DNA of 64,000 bases from Kangiella geojedonensis (GTDB lineage Bacteria > Pseudomonadota > Gammaproteobacteria > Enterobacterales > Kangiellaceae). Shown in pieces: positions 1-9,908 of the stretch; the stretch's first letter is position 1, and each line of letters opens with the position of its first letter. Both the position numbers and the translations under genes were made by a program. The notes beneath the pieces are model-generated. The model saw only the letters and a list, made by a program, of their open reading frames with translations. It ran no database searches and was not told the DNA's origin. The stretch covers positions 1,302,001-1,366,000 of the forward strand of contig NZ_CP010975.1 of the NCBI RefSeq assembly GCF_000981765.1, in the 5' to 3' direction.

Positions 1-4
1 GTTA

Positions 5-262
5 TTATGGCTTGCTAAAGGTTCTGTATAAGAACAAGATGATAATAGCACCGCCAGTTGCTGTCAGTAAGGTAGGAATATTGAAGCCTGTAGCTTGTGT
101 ACCACCTAATCCTAGTAAGTTACCTACAAAGCCACCAACGAATGCACCAACAATACCGAGTATAATGGTCATGATCCAGCCGCCTTTATCTGGGCCTGGC
201 ATAATTAGCTTCGCCAATGCTCCTGCAACTAAACCTACAACAATCCAAGTAAGAATACCCAT
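5..262 (-). CDS. GlsB/YeaQ/YmgE family stress-response membrane protein
   Basis: An 85-residue, almost wholly hydrophobic protein with three predicted membrane segments (about residues 4-20, 28-52 and 60-80). Glycine-rich GxxxG-like runs in the middle segment and the length match the transglycosylase-associated (YeaQ/YmgE/GlsB) family of small inner-membrane proteins linked to envelope or general stress. The biochemical role of the family is not firmly known. The ATG at 262 is preceded by an AGGAG-like site. It stands alone, upstream of the acyl-CoA ligase on the same strand but separated by 125 bp. Confidence 0.85.
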   Translation of the reverse strand: MGILTWIVVGLVAGALAKLIMPGPDKGGWIMTIILGIVGAFVGGFVGNLLGLGGTQATGFNIPTLLTATGGAIIILFLYRTFSKP

Positions 263-387
263 GTCTTTTCTCCTTAATCAAGTTGATTATTGACACTATC
301 CAGTATGCCATAATCATGAGCTGAGTTAATGAAATGAACGTAAAATATCGTTAAGTATCGATAAAATAACGTTATTTAGCTCACACT

Positions 388-2046
388 TTACTTGTCCCAG
401 ACAACCGACTCTTCTGATTTCATATAACCATCAAGCTTGGCTTTATAATGCTGTTCAATGCGTTGACGACGGATTTTAAGGGTTGGAGTAATCAAACCAT
501 TTTCAGGACTCCATTCTTCATTAACCAAAACAAGCTTGCTCAAACGCTCATGCCCTTCAAGGTTGTTATTGATTTTTTGAATCAACTGCACAGCTTCTTC
601 GTGGTATGCCTCTTTATCCTGAAACTCTTTATTATAAATTGATGCGATAGCAATCGGCGATGGCAAACCATCGCCAATGACACATAAATGCTCAACTCCA
701 AGCTCAGGCTCTAAAGTCGCTTCAATGGGTACTGGCGAGACGTATTTACCTTTAGAAGTTTTGAAAATATCCTTAACACGCCCAGTAATCGTTAAAAACC
801 CGTCCTTATCGATCTCACCTAAATCGCCAGTATGGAAAAAACCGTCATCATCAATGGCTTCTTTGGTTTTAAGCGGTTCTTTATAGTAACCCTGCATCAC
901 ACAAGGGCTCCGCAACAACACCTCGCCGCTTTCAGCAATTTTAGCTTCAGCCGTTGGCATAGCGATACCGACCGAACCCTGTTTCCAGGTGTCTGGTGAC
1001 GAGGCATGAGAAAATGCCATCGTTTCGGTTAGACCGTAAGCCTCACATATTCGAATACCGATTGATTGAAAGAACTTAGAGGTTCCTTCAGGAAGCGCCG
1101 CCGCCCCAGACAGACAAATTTTGGCCTTATCAAGACCAAGCCCCTTTAGAACTTTCTTTTTAATCAATGAGTTAACAAACGGTATTTTAAGTAAAATCTT
1201 AAGTTTAGTCTTGCCTGCTTTTTCCTCGATTCCTTGCTGGAACTTTAGCCAAATCCTTGGGACGCCAAAGAAAATAGTCGGACGGACTGATTGTATGTTC
1301 GCCTGAAAGCGCTCAAGTGACTCGGTGAATGAAATAACACTGCCAGTATGGATACTGATGATTTCAGTCAATTCACGCTCAGCACAGTGAGCTAATGGTA
1401 AGTAGGAAAAACAGCGCTCCTCTTTAAAATCAATAAAAGCAGAGGCCGCAGCAGCGCCATTTGAAAGAATCTTATGAGTAATTAACACACCTTTCGGGAT
1501 TCCCGTAGTTCCTGATGTGTAAATGATGGTGGCTAATTCATCAAAGTCGGGCACAGGAGAGTCCGCATAAGGCTCTTCATTGGCAATTACTTCATCCCAA
1601 TCTTTTAAGCCCTCATGGGTTTCATGGCACCCTATAATGGAAAGGTCTTCAGGAATAGCGTCCGACTTTTTACTCCACTCAGGAAACTTGCCAACAAACA
1701 CCATTTTCGATTCACTATGCTCTAGAATTGTTGTGATGGTGTCAGAGCCGGCACTTGGATAGATGGGCACGCTAATATGTCCAGCGAGCATAATCGCCAG
1801 ATCAGCCATGATCCAGTGTGAGCAGTTATAGGACAATATGGCTACTTTGCTATTAGCAGGTAATTCGCGTTTTAAATAGGTCGCCATTTTACGAATTTGT
1901 TGGCCCGCATTTTGCCAGGTATATTCCTTCCAATCATTACCAAAAGGCTGACGGAGAAATGGCTCGTGTGCCTTAACTTTTTCCCAGCGATAAAATGCTG
2001 ATAAGGTATTTTCTAATTCTAGTTGGCTAACCCCAGACTGACTCAT
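388..2046 (-). CDS. Long-chain acyl-CoA synthetase (AMP-forming, FadD15-like)
   Basis: A 552-residue member of the ANL adenylating superfamily. It should activate long-chain fatty acids to acyl-CoA via an acyl-AMP intermediate, feeding beta-oxidation or lipid synthesis. The phosphate-binding motif YTSGTTGIPKG lies near residue 175. An AYGLTET-like A5 motif is present in the middle, and GDLGEIDKDGFLTITGR followed by a Lys-containing DIFKTSKGKYVSP segment marks the C-terminal hinge and lid. Length and motif order fit the FAA1/FadD15 branch better than E. coli FadD. The GNAT gene lies 26 bp upstream on the same strand, so the two may be cotranscribed. Exact chain-length specificity cannot be read from sequence. 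Confidence 0.88.
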   Translation of the reverse strand: MSQSGVSQLELENTLSAFYRWEKVKAHEPFLRQPFGNDWKEYTWQNAGQQIRKMATYLKRELPANSKVAILSYNCSHWIMADLAIMLAGHISVPIYPSAGSDTITTILEHSESKMVFVGKFPEWSKKSDAIPEDLSIIGCHETHEGLKDWDEVIANEEPYADSPVPDFDELATIIYTSGTTGIPKGVLITHKILSNGAAAASAFIDFKEERCFSYLPLAHCAERELTEIISIHTGSVISFTESLERFQANIQSVRPTIFFGVPRIWLKFQQGIEEKAGKTKLKILLKIPFVNSLIKKKVLKGLGLDKAKICLSGAAALPEGTSKFFQSIGIRICEAYGLTETMAFSHASSPDTWKQGSVGIAMPTAEAKIAESGEVLLRSPCVMQGYYKEPLKTKEAIDDDGFFHTGDLGEIDKDGFLTITGRVKDIFKTSKGKYVSPVPIEATLEPELGVEHLCVIGDGLPSPIAIASIYNKEFQDKEAYHEEAVQLIQKINNNLEGHERLSKLVLVNEEWSPENGLITPTLKIRRQRIEQHYKAKLDGYMKSEESVVWDK

Positions 2047-2072
2047 ACGTTCTTTCCTGACTCTTGTTATGG

Positions 2073-2513
2073 TTAATATTGATAATACATCAGATGATGT
2101 GGTCCGATATCTTCTATATTAAACGCTTCGCCCTGTATTGCAAAATTAAGTTTTCGGTAGAACTCACTGGCGCTAACTCGGGCGTTACACCAGAGCAAGC
2201 CCGCACCTTTTTGGTAGCAATGGGTTAAACCATGCTGCAACAACTGGCGTCCAACCCCCTGCCCTCTAACTGTTTCCGAGGTCGCCATCCCCCTTAGGCG
2301 CCAGCAATTGACATCACCGAACGCATCATGATTTTCTGGGTAAAAGGATGCAATACCGACAACCTCATCATCTTTGATTGCTGCTAAGTGAAAAACACCA
2401 TCGCGGGAATCTTCTGGATAGTAACAGGTTTCGAGAGGCTGACCGGTACGGAGGACTTGGTGCCTTAGCGGGTAGATTTTTTCGACTGGAACAACACTAA
2501 TATTGATATTCAT
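2073..2513 (-). CDS. GNAT-family N-acetyltransferase
   Basis: A 146-residue protein with the GNAT acetyl-CoA-binding motif A (RGMA...VRGQGVGRQLL, about residues 72-90) and the family's C-terminal strand/helix ending in FYRKLNF. It should transfer an acetyl group from acetyl-CoA to an amine, but the substrate is not evident. It follows the terminator of the lipoprotein gene at 2588-2995, so it probably has its own promoter. It precedes the acyl-CoA ligase by 26 bp. Confidence 0.82.
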   Translation of the reverse strand: MNINISVVPVEKIYPLRHQVLRTGQPLETCYYPEDSRDGVFHLAAIKDDEVVGIASFYPENHDAFGDVNCWRLRGMATSETVRGQGVGRQLLQHGLTHCYQKGAGLLWCNARVSASEFYRKLNFAIQGEAFNIEDIGPHHLMYYQY

Positions 2514-2526
2514 AGCTTACGCCCAT

Positions 2527-2556
2527 AAAAAAAGCCACCTGAGAATTCAGATGGCT
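2527..2556 (-). terminator. Rho-independent terminator of the lipoprotein gene
   Basis: Read on the minus strand, AGCCATCTGA pairs with TCAGGTGGCT (10-bp stem, one G-U, loop of 4) and is followed by a run of seven T. It lies directly downstream of the 2588-2995 gene. Confidence 0.8.
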
Positions 2557-2587
2557 TCGATTAAAACAGAGAACAACATTTAACGAA

Positions 2588-2995
2588 TTAGTGCTCGCCT
2601 TTGTCTTTCTCTTCTAACTCTTCTTTAGCTTCTTCAAGCTCTTCTTCAGCTTCAGCTAAAGCCTCTTTCGAGTCAGCTTTCGCTTCCTCTAAAGCTTGCT
2701 CTGCATCGTCTAGCATCTCCTGAGCTTCTTCTTTTGTAGCATTATAAGCATCAGCAGTTGCTTCTTTAACGTCTTCCGCTGCTTCAGCAGTTGCGTCAGC
2801 GGCATCAGAAGCCAGTTCTTGAGTTTTATCGACCGCAGTAGCTGTAGCTTCTTTCGTTTCTTGCCAAGCTTCACTGCCTGCGTCTTTCATCGCTTCCATA
2901 GCTTCTTTACTTTCTTCTTTAGCTTCCTCTTGTTTTTCATCACTACAAGCGATCACCAAAGTTGAAGCCAAAAGCGCAATAGCTAAACGTTTCAT
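2588..2995 (-). CDS. Ala/Glu/Lys-rich helical lipoprotein, function unknown
   Basis: A 135-residue protein with a lipoprotein signal peptide: a Lys-Arg start, a hydrophobic core, then the lipobox LVIAC with Cys17. The mature part has almost no hydrophobic core. It is a long run of Ala, Glu, Lys, Asp and Thr with heptad-like and 11-residue-like spacing (repeats such as EAKEE, DKTQELASDAADATAEAAED, EELEEAKEELEEK). An extended amphipathic helix or coiled coil lying along the membrane or in the periplasm is expected. Such composition resembles LEA-like or apolipoprotein-like stress proteins, but homology cannot be claimed. It is monocistronic, with its own terminator. Confidence 0.75.
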   Translation of the reverse strand: MKRLAIALLASTLVIACSDEKQEEAKEESKEAMEAMKDAGSEAWQETKEATATAVDKTQELASDAADATAEAAEDVKEATADAYNATKEEAQEMLDDAEQALEEAKADSKEALAEAEEELEEAKEELEEKDKGEH

Positions 2996-3093
2996 CGAGC
3001 TAACCTCCTCATTTATTTAGAAAATTCCTGTAACTCGAATTAAGTATGCCACGCGCTTTATGTTTAGCAAAGTAAAATTCTTTAAACTGTGAA

Positions 3094-5463
3094 TTACTGT
3101 TTTGCTAAGAACAACCAAGTTTCTAGTACTGTGTCTGGGTTCAAGGAAACGCTATCAATGCCTTGCTCCATCAGCCACTTGGCGAAATCTGGGTGGTCTG
3201 AAGGACCTTGACCACAGATACCAATGTACTTGTTAGCTTTCTTACACGCCTTAATAGCGTTAGCCAGTAGTACTTTAACGGTTGGATCACGTTCATCAAA
3301 CAAGTGAGAAATAATACCTGAGTCACGATCCAAGCCTAACGATAACTGAGTTAAGTCGTTAGAGCCGATTGAGAAGCCATCAAAATACTTTAAGAACTCT
3401 TGAGCCAACACAGCGTTCGATGGCAACTCACACATCATAATGACGCGTAAACCATTATCACCGCGCTTCAAGCCATTCTCTTCAAGCAATTCCATCACAC
3501 GCTTTGCTTCGCCCAAAGTTCGAACGAATGGGATCATAATTTCAACATTGTTGAAACCCATCTTATTGCGAACACGCTTAATCGCTTCACACTCAAGCTC
3601 GAAGCAATCACGGAAGTCCTCAGAAATGTAGCGAGAAGCACCACGGAAACCTATCATAGGATTCTCTTCATGTGGCTCATAAAGGCTGCCGCCGATTAAG
3701 TTAGCATACTCATTCGACTTAAAGTCTGACATACGAACAATGACTTTTTCTGGCGCAAAAGCACAAGCAATGGTTGAGATACCCTCGACCAATTTGCTGA
3801 TATAAAACTCTTTCGGGTTGGCGTAACCAGACATCTGCATAGCAATAGTCTTTTTAAGATTATCATCTTCCAGCTTGTCATAGTTTAAAAGTGCTTTCGG
3901 GTGTACACCGATCATGCGGTTGATAATGAACTCTAAGCGCGCTAGACCGACACCAGCATTAGGATATTGACCGAAATCAAAAGCACGATCAGGGTTACCT
4001 ACATTCATCATGATTTTAAATGGCAGGTCAGGCATATTATCAATTGAGCTTTTATTGATTTCGAAATCTAGTAATCCTTGATAAATGTTACCCGTATCGC
4101 CTTCCGAGCAACTCACCGTAACTTCGGCACCGTCTTTAATACGATCCGTAGCATCACCACAACCCACTACCGCAGGAATACCAAGCTCACGAGCAATAAT
4201 CGCCGCGTGGCATGTACGCCCGCCGCGATTAGTAACGATAGCTGCGGCACGCTTCATCACAGGCTCCCAGTCTGGGTCTGTCATGTCAGTCACTAAGACG
4301 TCGCCTTTTTGAACGTCCTTCATTTGATCGATAGAGCTAATCACACGCGCCTTACCTTTACCGATACGCTGACCGATTGCACGACCTGTCGCAACTAGCT
4401 CAGACTTGTTCTTTAGCTGGTATCGCTCGATGACGTTTTTGTCTGAGCGGCTTTTTACCGTTTCAGGGCGAGCCTGAACGATGTACAACTTGCCGTCAGC
4501 ACCATCTTTAGCCCACTCAATGTCCATCGGACGCTTGTAGTGCTTTTCGATGATCATCGCTTGCTTCGCTAACTCTTGAACCTCTGCATTGTTAATACAG
4601 AAATTCATACGCTCATTATGCTCTACGTTTACGGTCTCAATACTTTTGTCATGCTCGTTATTATCCGTATAAACCATTTTAATGGCTTTACCACCAAGGG
4701 TTTTACGCACGATGGCCTGACGACCTTGCTCAAGCGTTGGCTTATAAACATAGAATTCATCAGGGTTTACCGCGCCCTGAACGACTGTTTCGCCAAGACC
4801 ATAAGCACCGGTAATAAAGACCACATCTTCAAAGCCAGACTCAGTATCCATAGTGAACATCACGCCGCTGGCAGCGATATCACTTCGAACCATCTTTTGC
4901 ACGCCAGCAGAAAGAGCAACTAACTTGTGCTCAAAACCTTGGTGAACACGGTAAGCAATGGCGCGATCGTTAAACAAGGACGCAAACACTTCTTTAAGCG
5001 CTTTCATCACATTGTCTAAACCACGAACGTTAAGGAAGGTTTCTTGTTGCCCTGCAAAAGAAGCATCTGGTAAATCTTCAGCGGTCGCAGAAGAACGAAC
5101 AGCTACAGCAAACTCTTCATTAGAGTCGCCTTTTAATTTGTTATAAGCATCCGTGATTGCCATTTCCATTTCTGGAATAAAAGGCGTTTCCATAACCCAG
5201 CCACGGATTTTTGCACCAACTTCAACCAACTTTTCAACGTCATCAACGTCTAATCCATCCAGCTCGTTATTAATTCTTTCGTTTAGGCCACTTTGCTCCA
5301 AGAAAGCTCTAAAAGCATCAGCTGTAGTGGCGAAACCGCCAGGTACACTAACACCCATGTTGCTTAAATTACTGATCATCTCGCCTAAAGACGCGTTTTT
5401 ACCACCTACGCGCTCGACGTCGCCCATGCCTAACTCTTCATACCAAAGTACGTACTTATCCAA
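3094..5463 (-). CDS. ppsA: Phosphoenolpyruvate synthase
   Basis: A 789-residue protein, close to the 792 residues of E. coli PpsA. It converts pyruvate + ATP + water to PEP + AMP + Pi, the entry to gluconeogenesis from C3 compounds. Domains in order: N-terminal ATP-grasp (about 1-330, opening [24 protein letters not shown]), a swivelling phosphohistidine domain with the catalytic His in [14 protein letters not shown] near residue 418, and a C-terminal PEP/pyruvate TIM barrel ending [17 protein letters not shown]. The divergent neighbour ppsR encodes its regulatory kinase/phosphorylase. No terminator was seen between its stop and the lipoprotein gene, which lies 98 bp downstream. Confidence 0.97.
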   Translation of the reverse strand: MDKYVLWYEELGMGDVERVGGKNASLGEMISNLSNMGVSVPGGFATTADAFRAFLEQSGLNERINNELDGLDVDDVEKLVEVGAKIRGWVMETPFIPEMEMAITDAYNKLKGDSNEEFAVAVRSSATAEDLPDASFAGQQETFLNVRGLDNVMKALKEVFASLFNDRAIAYRVHQGFEHKLVALSAGVQKMVRSDIAASGVMFTMDTESGFEDVVFITGAYGLGETVVQGAVNPDEFYVYKPTLEQGRQAIVRKTLGGKAIKMVYTDNNEHDKSIETVNVEHNERMNFCINNAEVQELAKQAMIIEKHYKRPMDIEWAKDGADGKLYIVQARPETVKSRSDKNVIERYQLKNKSELVATGRAIGQRIGKGKARVISSIDQMKDVQKGDVLVTDMTDPDWEPVMKRAAAIVTNRGGRTCHAAIIARELGIPAVVGCGDATDRIKDGAEVTVSCSEGDTGNIYQGLLDFEINKSSIDNMPDLPFKIMMNVGNPDRAFDFGQYPNAGVGLARLEFIINRMIGVHPKALLNYDKLEDDNLKKTIAMQMSGYANPKEFYISKLVEGISTIACAFAPEKVIVRMSDFKSNEYANLIGGSLYEPHEENPMIGFRGASRYISEDFRDCFELECEAIKRVRNKMGFNNVEIMIPFVRTLGEAKRVMELLEENGLKRGDNGLRVIMMCELPSNAVLAQEFLKYFDGFSIGSNDLTQLSLGLDRDSGIISHLFDERDPTVKVLLANAIKACKKANKYIGICGQGPSDHPDFAKWLMEQGIDSVSLNPDTVLETWLFLAKQ

Positions 5464-5605
5464 AGTATTTCTCCCGTTGCGGTCTGTAAATTAAAGAAAA
5501 TTGCCCTCTATCCCAGCGGCTACTTGCTGAAAACAGGCGTAAATGCTTAAATTCACACACTCATTGGTCATTAAAGGTCGCCATTTTACTGGTTATTGCA
5601 CAAAT

Positions 5606-6427
5606 ATGAAACGTACAGTCTTCTTTATTTCAGATCGAACGGGTATAACCGCCGAATTGCTTGGCCAGTCACTCACTGCCCAGTTTGAAGATCATGTTGA
5701 GTTCACCTACCACACCATCCCTTTTGTCGATGATGAAGATAAGGCTTTGGCAGCGGTAGCACGAATCAATCAAACCGCCGTGCGTGATGGCGTCCCTCCT
5801 TTAGTGTTCGAAACCATTGTTCGTCCTGAGATACGGGAAATCATTTTAAAGTCAGAGGCGATTCTGCTCGACTTCTTCCACACTTACATTGGGCCTTTGG
5901 AAAAAGAGTTAGGGGTGAGAAGTTCATTTAGTGTGGGTAAATCACACTCTACAGATGACTTACAGGCCTATGATACTCGTATGAGCGCCGTTAACTTCGC
6001 GCTTAATAACGATGATGGCGCAACCACTAAGCAATACGACCAAGCAGACATTATCCTAGTGGGGCCTTCTCGGTGCGGTAAAACGCCAACCTCGCTCTAT
6101 TTAGCCATGCAGTTTGGAATTTTCGCCGCCAACTATCCATTTACCGATGAAGATTTGCCCAATATCAAACTCAAAGATGGCTTAGCAAAAAACCGCCACA
6201 AGCTTTACGGTCTAAGCATTGATCCGATGCGCCTGCATGAAATTCGTACCGGCCGCCGCCCAGACAGTAAATATTCATCATTCCAACAGTGCATGTTTGA
6301 AACTCGTGAAGTCGAGGCTCTTTATCGACGTGAAAAACTACCGTTTATCAATACAACTTCTCGCTCAGTAGAAGAGCTTGCGGTAAAGATCATGAATGAT
6401 ACAGGAATAGAAAGAAGGATTTTCTAA
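5606..6427 (+). CDS. ppsR: PEP synthase regulatory protein (bifunctional kinase/phosphorylase, DUF299)
   Basis: PpsR inactivates PEP synthase by ADP-dependent phosphorylation of a Thr next to the catalytic His, and reactivates it by Pi-dependent dephosphorylation. The protein opens MKRTVFFISDRTGITAE, the family signature, and carries the P-loop GPSRCGKT at residues 153-160. The open frame extends 21 codons upstream to 5543, but the family N-terminus begins at the ATG at 5606, giving 273 residues (E. coli 277). It is divergent from ppsA, so enzyme and regulator share one intergenic region. Confidence 0.95.
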   Translation: MKRTVFFISDRTGITAELLGQSLTAQFEDHVEFTYHTIPFVDDEDKALAAVARINQTAVRDGVPPLVFETIVRPEIREIILKSEAILLDFFHTYIGPLEKELGVRSSFSVGKSHSTDDLQAYDTRMSAVNFALNNDDGATTKQYDQADIILVGPSRCGKTPTSLYLAMQFGIFAANYPFTDEDLPNIKLKDGLAKNRHKLYGLSIDPMRLHEIRTGRRPDSKYSSFQQCMFETREVEALYRREKLPFINTTSRSVEELAVKIMNDTGIERRIF

Positions 6428-6461
6428 GTAGGCTTAATCAGTGCACGACAACTATCCAATT

Positions 6462-6494
6462 AAAAAATCCCCGACTTATGCGGGGATTTTTTTT
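6462..6494. terminator. Bidirectional rho-independent terminator between ppsR and astE
   Basis: AAAAATCCCCG pairs with CGGGGATTTTT around a 7-nt loop. There is an A-run before and a T-run after, so it can stop both ppsR (+) and astE (-), which converge here. Confidence 0.88.
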
Positions 6495-6499
6495 AAGGC

Positions 6500-7525
6500 T
6501 TAGACCTCTTCTACAACCAGTGCCATCCTTTGCCCAATAGGGACATTATTATTTGGGAACACAATAGCTTCACCATCGTTTTCGACAATATACGGCTCCT
6601 CAGGGTCGCTGAGTAGCTCAAAACCTTTATCAAAACTACTGAAGTTTGCTAAATCATCATCCACATTAAGGTGTGAATCATCACTGATTCTTACTAGCTC
6701 ACGTTTTACTTTAAACAGCCTCTGGCCATTGGTTTTATAGCGAGAACTGTGATCATAGCTATAGCTGGAGTCGACCAATGCCCGCAGCGTTTTTTCGGCA
6801 TCTGCAAAGTCATCGCGGTTATTGGCCCCGAATGGTTTCACTTTGCCTAACTCAACCGTAATACTGTCTGCTTTAAAATTACTGCTCGAATGATACGAGA
6901 ATACCGTACTTGGTTTGTGGTAAAGCAGGATGGTATTGACGCCAAAATCCTGCATAAGGTTCAACACCGCAGGATTATGCTCACGGCTATCCAAGTAGGG
7001 ATAAATAGCAAATTTTTGATATTTAGAGGCTCGAATAGCAGTGTGTAGATCATAATGTGAGCGAGTATCGTTGGCGCAGCTTTGAGCGAAAAAGTCACTC
7101 ACAGCTTGCTCCAGTCTCTTGGCTCGCTCTACCTCACAAATCTCGTCACGTTGTTCCCAGTATTGTTTCCACTCGCCGCTAAACATACGGTTCAGGTTAA
7201 AATCAATAAACCGTTCTTCTTTGAGCATCGCTTGTGGATGTCCGATCATAATCAGTAAATGACACTTTAGAGCCAGTTGGCCATTCAAGAGGTCATGAAC
7301 CATGTCTGACACAATTTCCATGGGGGCGGTTTCATTACCATGCACACCGGCAGAAAGCGCTAGATACTGTTGCGACTCTTTCTTGGGTTTAAATTCGATG
7401 ATGCCCACATCATGAAAAGTCACCTCAAAGTCTTCTAATGCCATTGAAAAAGGCTTATGCCCCTCGAGGTGTTCTCGTACAAAATCTAATAAATTAAATG
7501 TCTTACAAAACTCGCTGATATTCAT
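6500..7525 (-). CDS. astE: Succinylglutamate desuccinylase
   Basis: A 341-residue zinc-dependent amidohydrolase of the AstE/AspA (M14-like) family. It cleaves N-succinyl-L-glutamate to succinate and glutamate, the last step of the arginine succinyltransferase pathway. The zinc ligands are visible in AGVHGNETAPME (His and Glu near residue 55) and in HYDLHTAIR near residue 163. E. coli AstE is 322 residues. The other ast genes are not in the window, so the assignment to arginine catabolism rests on the family. It follows the M23 peptidase gene by 12 bp, suggesting a shared transcript. Confidence 0.85.
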   Translation of the reverse strand: MNISEFCKTFNLLDFVREHLEGHKPFSMALEDFEVTFHDVGIIEFKPKKESQQYLALSAGVHGNETAPMEIVSDMVHDLLNGQLALKCHLLIMIGHPQAMLKEERFIDFNLNRMFSGEWKQYWEQRDEICEVERAKRLEQAVSDFFAQSCANDTRSHYDLHTAIRASKYQKFAIYPYLDSREHNPAVLNLMQDFGVNTILLYHKPSTVFSYHSSSNFKADSITVELGKVKPFGANNRDDFADAEKTLRALVDSSYSYDHSSRYKTNGQRLFKVKRELVRISDDSHLNVDDDLANFSSFDKGFELLSDPEEPYIVENDGEAIVFPNNNVPIGQRMALVVEEV

Positions 7526-7537
7526 GCTTTATCGGTC

Positions 7538-8368
7538 TTATTTGTCGTGTTGAAAAGGTGGTACCAATAGCTGAGGATCTAGCCTTGAGCTGTACCAATT
7601 GATACGCCAATCAAGATGAGGGCCTGTTGCACGCCCAGTTTCACCAATGGTTGCGATCTTATCGCCCTGCTTCACTTTTTGGCCATTCTCAACATCGATA
7701 GAGTTGAGGTGAATAAAAGTCGAAGAGACGCCATAACCATGATCGATGATCAAGGTGCCCCCAGAATAAAACATATCATCATACGCCAAGCGTACAGTAC
7801 CGTCCGCGGGAGCTACGACTTCAGTTCCTGTAGGTGCAGCAACATCCACGCCGTAATGCGGACGCTTGGGTTCGCCATTCAATACCCGCTGGCTGCCATA
7901 GAAACCGCTCAAGCGCCCTTCTGCTGGCCAGATAAAGTCTTGCATGAAAAATTCATCTTTGCTGGTATTTTTACGGGCCTCTGCCACCAAAGCCCCTTCT
8001 TTACGAATTCGCTTCAATACTTCAGGCTTCATAGGGTTTACTTTTGACGGCGGTAAACCATCAATTCGCTCAATATTATAATCACGCTTACGAACGAACA
8101 ATTTTTGTACTTCTTTGCTGTCACCATTTGTGACGGTTAGAGTCGCGGTGTCGGGCATATCACGATGTAAACCAAAAACAAAATAACCGTCAGGTGTTAA
8201 TTCTAGGTCGGTATCTTCGAAAGTGACCTTTGAGCCTTTAGTGGCTTGCCCGATAACTAAGCCACCCTGAGTAAAGTCACCTTTTAAAGAAAGTAACAAT
8301 GGTTCTTGTGCTTTTAGCGTAAAGCTAAAAAGACTGAATACTATAATGAGAAGGATGTTTTTAAACAT
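7538..8368 (-). CDS. Periplasmic M23 (LytM-type) peptidase
   Basis: A 276-residue protein with an N-terminal signal peptide (about 1-20) and an Ig-like N-terminal domain. The C-terminal M23 peptidase domain has zinc ligands in RPHYGVDVAAPTG (His near 170, Asp near 174) and the GPHLDWRINW HxD-type motif near 247. The last catalytic motif is HLD rather than the usual HLH, but D at the third position also occurs in this sub-branch. The likely role is peptidoglycan endopeptidase or cell-wall remodelling. The gene lies 31 bp downstream of rmuC and 12 bp upstream of astE on the same strand. Confidence 0.82.
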   Translation of the reverse strand: MFKNILLIIVFSLFSFTLKAQEPLLLSLKGDFTQGGLVIGQATKGSKVTFEDTDLELTPDGYFVFGLHRDMPDTATLTVTNGDSKEVQKLFVRKRDYNIERIDGLPPSKVNPMKPEVLKRIRKEGALVAEARKNTSKDEFFMQDFIWPAEGRLSGFYGSQRVLNGEPKRPHYGVDVAAPTGTEVVAPADGTVRLAYDDMFYSGGTLIIDHGYGVSSTFIHLNSIDVENGQKVKQGDKIATIGETGRATGPHLDWRINWYSSRLDPQLLVPPFQHDK

Positions 8369-8399
8369 AAATACTATTCCTAACTAACCAACGGTTTGA

Positions 8400-9815
8400 C
8401 TAAGATTGATGACCGATACCGATTGGATCATCGTCATCATCTTCGTCTTGTAATTCGACTTGTTCAATTTGGACAAACCTTTTGGTGATTTTATCCGCAG
8501 TCGTATCAATATCTTTGGCACTTTTCGTTAAGCGATCAATATGAGTGTTCAACTTGCCCCAGCGATCTTTGAAGCGACCAAATTCAACCGAAAGCTTGCC
8601 GAGGTGCTCTTGGATAATATGTACCTGCTTACGGGTGGCCTCATCTTTAAGCACAGCACTGGCAGTTGTTAGCAACGCCATCATAGTTGTCGGCGACACC
8701 ATCCAGACTTTATTTTGCTGCGCAAACTCAACTAACTCAGGGTGATGCGCATGTATTTCTGCAAAGACTGCCTCCGCAGGAATAAACATCACAGCTCCAG
8801 TGGCTGTTTCCCCATCAATAATATACTTGCTGGCAATATCTTTAACGTGCTTCTTAATATCCTGCACAAAAGCACGATGAGAAGCATCACGCTCAGGCTT
8901 CGATAATTCGACGTCCACCATTTTCTGGTAGTTTTCCAGCGGGAACTTGGCGTCAACACCAATCACACCAGTTGGTTCCGGTAGGAATAAAGCACAGTCA
9001 ACTATCTTGCCATTCGTGAAGGTATGCTGAAATTTGTAGTGAGTCGTTGGCATCACATTAGACACCAATGATTCTAATTGCACTTCTCCAAAGGCACCGC
9101 GTGAACGTTTGTCAGAAAGGATTTCCTGCAAACTGACCACATTGCTTGATAATTCAGTAATTTTCTTCTGTGCATCATCGATTAGCGCCAAGCGCTTTAA
9201 AACGTCTTGGAAGGTTTTCGTGGTTTTCTCGAAACCATCCGCTAGGCGTTTCTCAACCTGCCCACTGATTTCTTTTAAACGATCGTCGGTTGATTGAGTC
9301 AGCCCTTTCATGTTCTTTTCAAAAGTTTCTCCATGACTTTTGAGACTTTGCGTCAGTTCTTCGCGAACATCCTTAATGCCTCGCCTAAACTGTTCATGCA
9401 GTTGAGCCTGAGATTCTTTTTGGTTGGTATCAATTTGTTCTTTAAGCTTAAAAATGTCTTTTTGAAGGTTATCTTTAAAGCCAACCAGCTCCTTTTGAAG
9501 TTGATTTTGAAAGACTTGGAATGACTCGCCCAGTTTTATCTGGTTGCCTTGGAGTTTTTCGATAAAGTTTTCAGACGAGCGTTGGCTCTGTTCAGCCATA
9601 CGATGCAAATCAGCTTTTGCGTAATCAAACGCCATGGTTTGCTTCTGTTCAAGAGCCTTGATCGCTTCATGCGCTCCGCCATGAGACTCAGCAATGACCT
9701 TAATCACTTTATTCTGTCGCAGGACAGCCACGAGTAAAGCGAGAATCAATACGATAATGACGCCTAAGATCAAGGCAAGTGGTAAATTGTTAGTAAGAAA
9801 ACTGCTGAAATCCAT
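8400..9815 (-). CDS. rmuC: DNA recombination protein RmuC
   Basis: A 471-residue protein. One N-terminal membrane anchor (residues 11-32) is followed by a long coiled coil (about 45-220) and the conserved RmuC nuclease-like core. Core motifs include GAFGEVQLESLVSNVMP, VDAKFPLENYQKM and the PAEAVFAEIHAHHPEL segment. RmuC limits DNA inversions between short inverted repeats. The C-terminus is highly acidic (a run of five Asp). Its gene precedes the M23 peptidase gene on the same strand. Confidence 0.93.
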   Translation of the reverse strand: MDFSSFLTNNLPLALILGVIIVLILALLVAVLRQNKVIKVIAESHGGAHEAIKALEQKQTMAFDYAKADLHRMAEQSQRSSENFIEKLQGNQIKLGESFQVFQNQLQKELVGFKDNLQKDIFKLKEQIDTNQKESQAQLHEQFRRGIKDVREELTQSLKSHGETFEKNMKGLTQSTDDRLKEISGQVEKRLADGFEKTTKTFQDVLKRLALIDDAQKKITELSSNVVSLQEILSDKRSRGAFGEVQLESLVSNVMPTTHYKFQHTFTNGKIVDCALFLPEPTGVIGVDAKFPLENYQKMVDVELSKPERDASHRAFVQDIKKHVKDIASKYIIDGETATGAVMFIPAEAVFAEIHAHHPELVEFAQQNKVWMVSPTTMMALLTTASAVLKDEATRKQVHIIQEHLGKLSVEFGRFKDRWGKLNTHIDRLTKSAKDIDTTADKITKRFVQIEQVELQDEDDDDDPIGIGHQS

Positions 9816-9908
9816 TACAAAGTTCTATGAATAATACTATTCAGTCAGTGTAACAAAATCACCATAAAAAAGTAGTGTTTGATACGAGTAGCTTCACCGA
9901 ATATGAAG

